Positions 14,478 to 21,253 of a DNA stretch of 22,076 nt are shown here, in pieces (the stretch's first letter is position 1; each line of letters begins with the position of its first letter). This DNA comes from an uncultured Collinsella sp. (lineage in GTDB: Bacteria; Actinomycetota; Coriobacteriia; Coriobacteriales; Coriobacteriaceae): NCBI GenBank assembly GCA_902478995.1, contig CABSNF010000036.1, positions 1 to 22,076 on the forward strand, read 5' to 3'. A program made the position numbers and the translations under genes. The notes beneath the pieces are model-generated. The model ran no database searches, was not told the origin of the DNA, and saw only the letters and a program-made list of their open reading frames with translations.

Positions 14478-14592
14478 ATTACGCCATTCTCAATGCTGAT
14501 TTTACGCTACTTTCAATGTAGTTTTTACGCCATGACAGATGTAGTTTTTACGCCATTTTCATTGAAGGTTTTACGCTTGGCATCCTTAGCGC
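14478..14592. repeat. Five tandem 23-bp repeats upstream of the DUF4143 ATPase
   Basis: The heptamer TTTACGC (ATTACGC in the first copy) recurs at 14478, 14501, 14524, 14547 and 14570, exactly every 23 bp. Units 1, 3 and 4 continue CAT, and units 1, 2 and 4 carry TCAATG-like cores (TCATTG in unit 4). Units 2 and 3 end GTAGTT. Unit 5 decays after TTTACGC. Read on the gene's strand, each core contains ATTGAAA or a variant, a -35-like hexamer followed by a conserved GCGTAAA. The array ends 35 bp before the ATPase start, so it overlaps the promoter. It behaves like iteron-type direct operators. Confidence 0.85.
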
Positions 14593-14627
14593 GACCCATT
14601 CCGAGCATCACATCAGAGCGTGCTTGG

Positions 14628-16019
14628 TTATCTCCGCTCGCACATCTCGGCAAACGAAATCAGCTTGGCATCTCCCCTGCTCGCCGCAGCTTCCTGACAT
14701 CCTTGCGTAAAGCCTCGCTTCGAGAAGATCGCATAGCTTTTGTGCTGCCGCCTAAAGAGCTCGCTTCGATGCACGAGCTTTTGCAGCACGTCTTCGCCCA
14801 CCGGTTCATTGCGCCATTTGCATTCCGCAAACAGCGCAGTGCCCTCGCCATCGTCAACAATCAAGTCGATTTCTTCCTGCGTATGCGTGCGATTATCCGT
14901 CCCCCACCAGCGCCCAACGCTTGCCGGAACCACATCAAGCTGGCCCGCCCGCGCGAGTTCGTACACGTATTGTCTGCATATAAGCTCAAAGACCGTACCC
15001 ATGTAATCCGATACGTGCGGCTCAATGCGCTCATACGCCATCTCGGCCATATCGTTTTGAATCAGCCCGATGTTCTGCGGAACAAACTTGTACCAGAACC
15101 TAAACATCTGATCGCTCAGCAGATACACGGCTCGCTTATTGCTCGTCTCGTTTAGGGGCAGCTCGCGCTCGACAATCCCAAGCGACGCCAGCTTATCCAC
15201 ATAGCTCTTTACGTTGCTCGCAGGGATTCCCGTAGAGCTCGCAATCTCCGAGATCTTCGAGCGCCCCTGGGCAATTGCTTGCACGATCGCATCATATTGC
15301 TCGGGATTGCGGCACTCCTGCAATAGCAGGTTACTCGGCTCCTCAAAGAGATAGCCCGTAGGAGTAAGAAAAAGACGTTTGATGTTATCCTTGAGCGGTG
15401 CGGCAGGATCGACTTTCTCGATATATGCAGGAATGCCACCTGTCATGCCATAGCAAACTGCAGCGTCTTCGCGACCCATGCTCTGCCACAACCCGAGGGT
15501 CGTCGTAAAATCGAGCGGCATGATCTTAAACTGGGCCGTACGCCTACCGTATAGTGGGCTCTCGTAGCCCAACACCTGTTCCTCCATAAACGAAAGAGAC
15601 GAGCCGCATAGGATCAGCATTAGCCTGGTCTCTTTGTATAAGTGGTCGATCTTGTCTTGCAGCAACGAGCTGATCTCGGGATTCGATTGGGCGAGATAGG
15701 GATACTCGTCAATCACGACAATCAAACGCTCCGTTCGAGCCATGGTGACCAATGCATCGAACGCCTCGTCAAAACTACGAAACGACACGCCTGCAGCACC
15801 AACCGAGCCTGCAAGTATCGCCTGGCTAAAGCCGTGCAGGTTTGCCTCCGCATTGGTACGACGAGCTTGAAAGTAAATAGCCTTCTTGCCTTGGATGAAC
15901 TCTGTGATAAGGCGCGTTTTACCCACACGACGGCGGCCGTAAATCACAGGCATCTCAAAGGAGTCCGTGCCATACAGTCGATTGAGCTCGGACATTTCCG
16001 CTGTTCTTCCGACAAACAT
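14628..16019 (-). CDS. ATPase_2/DUF234 family ATP-binding protein
   Basis: 463 aa. It begins with the typical MFVGR. Walker A is GRRRVGKT (28-35), Walker B is VVIDEYPYL (101-109) and the sensor is LILCGSS (135-141). A winged-helix segment lies at about 255-286 (ISEIASSTGIPASNVKSYVD). The C-terminal DUF234 domain has E344, E383-x-D385 and E399-C-K401, a PD-(D/E)XK-like arrangement. The start is the ATG at 16019, with AAGGAAGGA (16026-16034) at 6-nt spacing. A longer in-frame extension to 16199 would run through an inverted repeat and a dyad repeat and is rejected. These archaeal-type ATPases are common accessory genes of unknown role. The winged helix suggests it could bind DNA itself, perhaps at the large inverted repeat directly upstream. 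Confidence 0.9.
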   Translation of the reverse strand: MFVGRTAEMSELNRLYGTDSFEMPVIYGRRRVGKTRLITEFIQGKKAIYFQARRTNAEANLHGFSQAILAGSVGAAGVSFRSFDEAFDALVTMARTERLIVVIDEYPYLAQSNPEISSLLQDKIDHLYKETRLMLILCGSSLSFMEEQVLGYESPLYGRRTAQFKIMPLDFTTTLGLWQSMGREDAAVCYGMTGGIPAYIEKVDPAAPLKDNIKRLFLTPTGYLFEEPSNLLLQECRNPEQYDAIVQAIAQGRSKISEIASSTGIPASNVKSYVDKLASLGIVERELPLNETSNKRAVYLLSDQMFRFWYKFVPQNIGLIQNDMAEMAYERIEPHVSDYMGTVFELICRQYVYELARAGQLDVVPASVGRWWGTDNRTHTQEEIDLIVDDGEGTALFAECKWRNEPVGEDVLQKLVHRSELFRRQHKSYAIFSKRGFTQGCQEAAASRGDAKLISFAEMCERR

Positions 16020-16033
16020 AGACCATCCTTCCT

Positions 16034-16089
16034 TTACGTTATAGCTAGCTATATTATACCTTCCTATAATATAGCTAGCTATAACGTAA
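16034..16089. repeat. Perfect 25-bp-arm inverted repeat upstream of the ATPase
   Basis: Bases 16034-16058 are the exact reverse complement of 16065-16089, around a CCTTCC spacer (16059-16064). Each arm contains the self-palindrome TATAGCTAGCTATA (16040-16053 and 16070-16083), so the locus has two identical 14-bp palindromes 30 bp apart. A consensus -10 box, TATAAT, is formed on the minus strand (16053-16058) and on the plus strand (16065-16070). The ATPase ribosome site adjoins the left arm. This looks like a paired operator over the promoter; in RNA it would fold into a long hairpin. Confidence 0.9.
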
Positions 16090-16142
16090 TTCGACAAGCG
16101 GCGCACACGAAAGGGGCGGTACACCACCGCACGTGGACCGTT

Positions 16143-16252
16143 CCGGAAAATGCATCCCGTTCTGGAGCCAAAAACTGGGCCGTAGTTTCCGCCAAGCATG
16201 TCATCCGGAAAGCGCGTCCCGTTCCGAGCGGCAATTCCGGGTCACGGTTTCC
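16143..16252. repeat. Dyad repeat array, left (2 units)
   Basis: Unit A (16144-16191) starts CGGAAAATGCATCCC and ends TTTCCG. Unit B (16206-16252) starts CGGAAAGCGCGTCCC and ends GGTTTCC. The unit period is 62 bp with a 14-nt spacer. Each unit is an imperfect dyad able to form a hairpin. Unit A resembles unit E, and unit B resembles unit D, of the right-hand array at 17620-17852. Confidence 0.8.
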
Positions 16253-16472
16253 TCAGGTACAAGGCGACGATCTGCCGCCTTTATCACATGCCTTCAAATA
16301 TGCGATCAAGAAACACAAAACAGCAGATAGATTGCTCTTTTTCGGAAAAGTAAACGTCCCTAAACTTACCAAGGCTTCATATCTAGCTACCGTTCACGGG
16401 TGCCGATTACCGCCCACCGATTCAACTTCAAAAAATGACGTCAAAACCAGGCCATCTATCTGCATGGTTAGA

Positions 16473-16494
16473 TTTTGGTCAGCTTTTGGTCAGC
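16473..16494. repeat. Tandem 11-bp direct repeat
   Basis: TTTTGGTCAGC occurs twice back to back (16473-16483 and 16484-16494), about one helical turn apart and 56 bp before the AbiEi-like gene's start. It is a plausible operator for that gene. Confidence 0.55.
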
Positions 16495-16549
16495 TGAGCG
16501 GCAAGTTCCAGCTGATACGTTTTTGCCACCCAAAAGGAGGCGGTAGCTC

Positions 16550-17548
16550 ATGACCCATTGTAATGACCAGCTCATCGACCAACTGCTCACTCAAGCCGAA
16601 CAAGAGGGGCGCTGTCTGATTCCCCCGAGCGCGGCGATCCGAAAAGCGCTCCTTCGGCGCATCGGCAGCGCGGTCGTCTCCCCCATGCCGGGTTTGTTCG
16701 CGCGCAAAATGCGCTGGGATGAGCTCAACCGGGCGCAGCGTCATTGCGAGATTATTCGCGCCCTTGCGATCATCCACCCCGATTGGACGTTCTGCTCGTT
16801 TTCGGCAGCTTGCCTGCTGGGGCTCGAGGTCTCGTGGCGACACCTGAACGTCGTGCATGTTTGCAGCTCGACAAAGCCGTCGGCTCGTCCGGGCGCACAT
16901 ATTCAGCGACACCAAATTGAGCCGGCCGGAGCAATACGCAGAGCCGGCATATCGGTAACGCCGCCCATCCAAACGGCCACAGATTGCCTGCTGCAAACTG
17001 GTTTTGCCGACGGCATGCCCATTGCCGATTCGGCGATCTCAAAGCTCGGCCTTGCGCCGGAACAGCTGATGGAGGCCGTTGAGCAACGAGCGACTGCCCG
17101 CAATGGTCGCGCGATTCGCACCGCCCTCACAACGCTTCGATATGCCGACGCCCGCGCCGAGAGCGGCGGGGAATCGGTCGCCCGAGCCGTCATGATCGAG
17201 ACGGGCTTTGCGCCCGACTGGCTTCAATACGAGTTGACGGACCCCTTCGATTCGGCCAAGCCCATACGAACGGACTTTGCCTGGGAGCGCCAGGCGCGGG
17301 AACTCACGCTGGGCGAGCTCGACGGGCTCATCAAATATACCGACCAGACCATGCTGGCCGGACGCACCACCGCCGAGGCGCTCGTTGCCGAACGACAGCG
17401 CAAAGCGCACCTATCGCTCTACGGCCACCCTCTGCTGCGCTTTACCATGAACGAGGTCCGCTCGACAGGAATGCTCGCCAAAAAGCTGCAGACGGCAGGC
17501 ATCCGGCAGACCGCGCTGCCGACATGGCTCAACGAGGTGGACCTGTAG
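16550..17548 (+). CDS. AbiEi-like protein with DUF559/PD-(D/E)XK-like C-terminus
   Basis: 332 aa. The N-terminal half resembles AbiEi-type antitoxin/regulator proteins (FCSFSAACLLGLE at 81-93 is the characteristic S-x-x-SAA-x-L-x-G segment). The C-terminal half resembles DUF559/Vsr-like nucleases: E208 in SGGESVAR, D242 in IRTDFAWE and E256-x-D258-G-x-x-K262 in GELDGLIKY. The start ATG has AAAAGGAGG (16532-16540) at 9-nt spacing. No AbiEii-type nucleotidyltransferase toxin is adjacent, so it is not a standard AbiE pair. Proteins of this layout are common singletons in Actinobacteria. It could be a DNA-binding regulator or a lone nuclease. The gene is bracketed by two arrays of the same dyad repeat family. 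Confidence 0.72.
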   Translation: MTHCNDQLIDQLLTQAEQEGRCLIPPSAAIRKALLRRIGSAVVSPMPGLFARKMRWDELNRAQRHCEIIRALAIIHPDWTFCSFSAACLLGLEVSWRHLNVVHVCSSTKPSARPGAHIQRHQIEPAGAIRRAGISVTPPIQTATDCLLQTGFADGMPIADSAISKLGLAPEQLMEAVEQRATARNGRAIRTALTTLRYADARAESGGESVARAVMIETGFAPDWLQYELTDPFDSAKPIRTDFAWERQARELTLGELDGLIKYTDQTMLAGRTTAEALVAERQRKAHLSLYGHPLLRFTMNEVRSTGMLAKKLQTAGIRQTALPTWLNEVDL

Positions 17549-17619
17549 GAGCTGCTAGGCCACGCATCGTCAGATCGCATCCCCCTATCTGGGCCGCGTT
17601 TTCCCAACGACCACGCCAA

Positions 17620-17852
17620 CGGAAAGCGCGTCCTAGCCTGGACGCTCAAAACGGGATGCACTTTCCGGATGGCGGGCCTGGCGGAAAGCACGACCCGTTC
17701 CGAGACCGAATTCCGGGACGCCGTTTCCGCTTGAGGCTTCAACCGGAAAATGCATCCCACGCTGGAGCCATATTCCGGGACACAGTTTCCGCCTGAGGCC
17801 GATCCGGAAGTTGCATCCCATTCTGAGGCATGATTCCGGGACGCAGTTTCCG
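17620..17852. repeat. Dyad repeat array, right (4 units)
   Basis: Four 48-bp units lie at 17620-17667, 17682-17729, 17744-17791 and 17805-17852, with 13-14-nt spacers (period 61-62 bp). Each starts CGGAA and ends TTTCCG. The general form is CGGAAA-n-TGC-R-TCCC, then about 18 nt, then GGGACGCAGTTTCCG. The arms of a unit are imperfect inverted repeats (12 of 15 bases in the last unit), so each can form a hairpin. Units differ in their centres. The same family occurs at 16143-16252. Confidence 0.85.
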
Positions 17853-17866
17853 TATGCGGAGGCGCT

Positions 17867-17904
17867 CCAAACAAAAGGCCCCGACTCGCGATGGAGCTGG
17901 GGCC
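17867..17904 (-). terminator. Intrinsic terminator of the ygfK-fdx-xdhD operon
   Basis: On the minus strand, 69 bp after the xdhD stop, GGCCCC (17899-17904 read on the minus strand) pairs with GGGGCC (17877-17882). An extra CTC/GAG pairing is possible inside the loop. TTTTGTTTGG follows directly. This is a normal intrinsic terminator for the leftward operon. Confidence 0.7.
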
Positions 17905-17972
17905 AAAGGCGCAGCATATGCAGTTGGTGTTGAGCGCGGACGGCTCATCAGCATGGCCGTCCACGCTCTACC

Positions 17973-20750
17973 CTAGCCGCGGTGACGGGCGCGGCTATAA
18001 GGCGTATCCACCATGGGCAGATCTGGGCGCAGTTTGCCGTCAAACGCGCGGTAGGCGTTCTGCACGGCGGGCGCCGTGGGGATCGTGGCGATCTCACCGA
18101 TGCCCTTGCCGCCGTATGCCACAGGCAACAGCTCGTCCTTCTCCACGTAGATAGCGTGGATATCCGGAATCTCGGGCGCACGGAACAGCCCGAGCGTGCC
18201 GTACCTTGCCTGGGGTACGCAGTCCTTGAGCGGCCAATCCTCGGTAAGCGCATAGCCCATACCCATGAGCACGCCGCCTTCGATCTGACCCTGAATGGAG
18301 ATGGGGTTGACCACCTTGCCGGAATCGTGCGCGGCATAGACCTCGCTCACGCGGCCGTCATCATCCAGAATGACCACGTGCGTGGCAAAGCCGTAGCAGA
18401 TGTGACTCTTGGGGTTGGGAACGTCGGCGCCCAGTTTGTCGGTCGGCTCCAGATACACGTAGCCAAACTCGCATCCCTCGAGCGCCTTGATGGCGGCCGC
18501 GGGATCCTGAGGATGCATGCCCTGGCCGGCGACGAGCTCCTGCGCGTGCAGCTGATAGGCGCGGCCGTCGTCGTACTCGATCTTGACGCCGTCGCCATGC
18601 GCACTCACGGGAGCGGCGGGCGCAGGCTTGCCGGCCTCGATGCCAACCATGGCGTCGCGCAGCAGGAAAGCGGCGCCGCGCACGGCCTCGCCGGTCACGA
18701 CCGTCTGACGTGAGCCAGACGTGGTGCCGGAGTCGGGAGCATTCTCGGTGGAGCACTCGCCATTGGCAATGCAGCTCAGCGGCAGGCCGCATGCCTCGGC
18801 AACGTCTTGCAAAAAGACGGTGTTGCAGCCCTGACCGATGTCGGACGTGGCGGCGTAGACCACGGCGCGGCCATCCTCGACGCGAATCTTACAGCGGCCG
18901 GCATCGGGCAGGCCCACGCCCACGCCGGCGTTCTTCATGGCGCAGGCGATACCGGCATGCCCGGGATGCGCGTAGTAGGCATCCTTGACCTCGAGCAGCG
19001 TCTCCTTAAGCGCCGTGGAGCAGTCGGCGATCTGACCGTTGGGCAAAACCTCTCCCGGCTCGATGGCGTTTCGGTAACGAATCTCCCACGGATCCAGGCC
19101 GACCTTCTCTGCCAGCAAGTCAATTAGGCTCTCGAGCGCAAACTCGGACTGGCAAACGCCAAAGCCGCGGTACGCGCCGGCGGGCGGGTTGTTGGTGTAG
19201 TAGCCAAAGCCGCGAATGTCGGTGTTCTGGTACTTGTAGGGGCCGACGGCGTGCGTACAGGCGCGCTCGAGCACCGGGCCGCACAGCGATGCGTAGGCGC
19301 CGGTATCAAAGTTGATCTCGCAATCCAGACCGGTAAAGTTGCCCTCGGCATCGCAACCCAGCGTAAAGGTACCGTCCATGGCATGACGCTTGGGATGGAA
19401 AGCAAGCGACTCGGCACGCGTGAGCTTGCACTTCACAGGACGCTGGAACTTATATGCGGCGAGCGCGGCCAGGTGCTGGATGGACACGTCCTCCTTGCCG
19501 CCAAAGCCGCCACCCACGAGCATGGTCTCGACGACCACACGCTCGGGCTCGCTATCCCAGCCAAACATGTGGGCACACTCTTTGCGCGTGTCGTAGGCGC
19601 CCTGGTCGGTCGACTGCACCTTGACGCCGTTCTTGTACGGGAAGGCGACGGCGCACTCGGGCTCCAAGAAGGCATGCTCGGTAAAGGGCGTGGTAAAGCG
19701 CTGCGTCACGGTGAACGCGCTCTCTGCCAGCGCCTTGGCAGCGTCGCCACGCGTCACATGGCGGCTCTGGCACACGTTGTCCTTGAGCTCCACCGTGTTG
19801 CCAAAGGCAAAGAAACTGTCATGCAGGCGCGGGGCGTCGGCGGCCTTGGCCTCGGCGATGTTGCGCACGGGCTCCAGCGGCTCGTAATCGATCTTTACGA
19901 GCTTCTTGGCCTTCTCGAGCGTCGCCTCGTCCTCGGCAACCACCAGCACGATGGCGTCACCCACGCAGCGGGTGATATCGCCCTGGGCGATCATGACGTC
20001 CCAGTCCTGGATAAGGTGGCCGACCTGGTTGACCGGCACGTCCTCGGCGCGCAGGATGCCCACCACACCGGGCAGGGCCTCGGCCTTGGAGGTATCGATG
20101 GAGAGTACGCGGGCGCGCGGATACTTGGAGCGCACGGCGCTGGCGTAGGTCAGGCCCGGCTGATCGAGCTCGTCGATGTCGTCGGGATATTTGCCCTCGC
20201 CGAGCACCTTCTTACGCACGTCGATACGGAAGGCGCGCTTGCCCACACCGTAGTCGTCGCCGCGCTCCAAGTCCTCGTCGATCTGCTTTTCGCCGCGGAG
20301 CACCGCAGCGGCCAGCGAGATGCCCTCGATAATCTTTTTGTAGCCGGTGCAACGGCAGACATTGCCGCGAATGGCGTACTTGATCTGCTCCTCGGTGGGC
20401 TCGGGGTCCTCGGCGATCAGCGCCGCGCCCGCCATGACCATGCCGGGGATGCAAAAGCCGCACTGCACGGCGCCCACGGCGCCAAAGGCGTACACAAAGG
20501 CTTCGCGCACGTCCTGGGGCAGGCCCTCGACGGTCACGATGTTGCGGCCGGCGGCAAGAGCGGTGGTCAGTACGCAGGCCTTGACGGCCGCACCGTCCAC
20601 ATGGATGGTGCAGGTGCCGCAGGCGCCCTCGGAGCAGCCGTCCTTGGCAGAGTGAATATGCAGGTCGTCGCGCAGGTAGCGCAGAAGCGGCTTGTTCTGC
20701 GTCGTCGTGCGCTCGATGCCGTTAACGGTAAAAGTGAATTCCTGTGCCAT
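17973..20750 (-). CDS. xdhD: Fused XdhD-type molybdenum hydroxylase (selenium-dependent XDH family)
   Basis: 925 aa. The N-terminal [2Fe-2S] domains have C39-x4-C44-x2-C47-x11-C59 and C97-x2-C100-x31-C132-x-C134, the exact xanthine oxidase spacing. They are fused directly to the molybdopterin domain, with GGGFGGKED, AYRGFGVCQSEFALES and the catalytic-glutamate motif GKGIGE (881-886, E886). There is no FAD domain between them. This fused, FAD-less layout matches the selenium-dependent xanthine dehydrogenase / XdhD family, in which selenium is a labile Mo ligand and not selenocysteine. It should hydroxylate, or reduce in reverse, a purine such as hypoxanthine, xanthine or urate. Electrons probably pass to the polyferredoxin and YgfK encoded just upstream. 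The start ATG at 20750 has AAGGGA nearby, and the gap to the ferredoxin gene is 12 bp. It is the last gene before the terminator at 17877. Confidence 0.93.
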   Translation of the reverse strand: MAQEFTFTVNGIERTTTQNKPLLRYLRDDLHIHSAKDGCSEGACGTCTIHVDGAAVKACVLTTALAAGRNIVTVEGLPQDVREAFVYAFGAVGAVQCGFCIPGMVMAGAALIAEDPEPTEEQIKYAIRGNVCRCTGYKKIIEGISLAAAVLRGEKQIDEDLERGDDYGVGKRAFRIDVRKKVLGEGKYPDDIDELDQPGLTYASAVRSKYPRARVLSIDTSKAEALPGVVGILRAEDVPVNQVGHLIQDWDVMIAQGDITRCVGDAIVLVVAEDEATLEKAKKLVKIDYEPLEPVRNIAEAKAADAPRLHDSFFAFGNTVELKDNVCQSRHVTRGDAAKALAESAFTVTQRFTTPFTEHAFLEPECAVAFPYKNGVKVQSTDQGAYDTRKECAHMFGWDSEPERVVVETMLVGGGFGGKEDVSIQHLAALAAYKFQRPVKCKLTRAESLAFHPKRHAMDGTFTLGCDAEGNFTGLDCEINFDTGAYASLCGPVLERACTHAVGPYKYQNTDIRGFGYYTNNPPAGAYRGFGVCQSEFALESLIDLLAEKVGLDPWEIRYRNAIEPGEVLPNGQIADCSTALKETLLEVKDAYYAHPGHAGIACAMKNAGVGVGLPDAGRCKIRVEDGRAVVYAATSDIGQGCNTVFLQDVAEACGLPLSCIANGECSTENAPDSGTTSGSRQTVVTGEAVRGAAFLLRDAMVGIEAGKPAPAAPVSAHGDGVKIEYDDGRAYQLHAQELVAGQGMHPQDPAAAIKALEGCEFGYVYLEPTDKLGADVPNPKSHICYGFATHVVILDDDGRVSEVYAAHDSGKVVNPISIQGQIEGGVLMGMGYALTEDWPLKDCVPQARYGTLGLFRAPEIPDIHAIYVEKDELLPVAYGGKGIGEIATIPTAPAVQNAYRAFDGKLRPDLPMVDTPYSRARHRG

Positions 20751-20762
20751 GGCGATTCCCTT

Positions 20763-21242
20763 CTACACGCCGGCGGCGATGCCGGTGCGGTCGTGGATGG
20801 CGCCATGCGGGCAGACGACGGCGCACATGCCGCACGACAAGCAATCCGCGCCATCGATATGGGCGCAGTTGTCCTCGATGCGGATAGCGCCGGCGGGGCA
20901 CCTTTTTGCGCACATGCCGCAACCGATGCAGCTCGTGTCGCAGATCTTGCGGGCAATGGCGCCCTTATCGGTGTTGTTGCAGCGCACCAGGATGTTCTGG
21001 TAGCCGGGAACAAAGGCAATCACGCGCTGCGGGCACGCCATGCCGCACAGGCCACAGCCGGTGCATTTGGAGCAGTCCACGCGGGCGACGCCATCGACCA
21101 GCGCAATGGCGCCGTGGGGACAGGCCGTGACGCAGGCGCCACAGCCAATGCAGCCTTCGCTGCAGCGGGCGTCGCCGCCTGCGGAGGCGCAACCGCTTCC
21201 GCAGGCAACGTAGGCCACGTTATGTTGAATGGATTTGGCCAT
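20763..21242 (-). CDS. Four-cluster 4Fe-4S polyferredoxin
   Basis: 159 aa. Four complete CxxCxxCxxxCP motifs begin at C31, C60, C105 and C134. Extra cysteines lie at the N-terminus (C14, C18, C27) and between motifs (C57, C88, C101, C126), so further cluster ligands are possible. The arrangement resembles RnfB-like or HycB-like electron-transfer subunits but has no membrane segment. It sits 11 bp after ygfK and 12 bp before xdhD on the same strand. It is therefore the likely electron carrier between the FAD-less XdhD and the YgfK oxidoreductase. The ribosome site is weak (AGGCGAG), consistent with translational coupling to ygfK. Confidence 0.92.
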   Translation of the reverse strand: MAKSIQHNVAYVACGSGCASAGGDARCSEGCIGCGACVTACPHGAIALVDGVARVDCSKCTGCGLCGMACPQRVIAFVPGYQNILVRCNNTDKGAIARKICDTSCIGCGMCAKRCPAGAIRIEDNCAHIDGADCLSCGMCAVVCPHGAIHDRTGIAAGV

Positions 21243-21253
21243 AAGAGACTCGC

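Larger units (their letters stand above)
16020..16549. other. Divergent intergenic region, ATPase to AbiEi-like gene
   Basis: 530 bp with no convincing gene. In order it holds the ATPase ribosome site, the 25-bp-arm inverted repeat, two dyad repeat units (16143-16252), about 220 bp of AT-richer sequence with nothing recognised, two tandem 11-bp repeats (16473-16494) and the ribosome site of the rightward gene (AAAAGGAGG, 16532-16540). Confidence 0.6.
17549..17972. other. Convergent intergenic region, repeats plus xdhD terminator
   Basis: 424 bp without a gene, between the AbiEi-like gene and the end of xdhD. It holds four dyad repeat units (17620-17852) and the xdhD operon terminator (17867-17904). 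Short frames across the repeats on both strands only translate the repeat and are not genes. Confidence 0.65.

Noticed and set aside
16020..16199. N-terminal extension of the ATPase_2/DUF234 protein
   Set aside because: It would translate the inverted repeat and a dyad repeat. The ATG at 16019 has a strong ribosome site and begins the family-typical MFVGR.
15642..16553. 303-codon plus-strand frame running from the ATPase gene into the next intergenic region
   Set aside because: It is antisense to the ATPase and then translates the inverted repeat and the dyad units; no start signal.
17620..17852. CRISPR array
   Set aside because: The units are 48 bp, diverged and internally dyad, while the spacers are only 13-14 nt and partly similar to each other. 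No cas gene is present.
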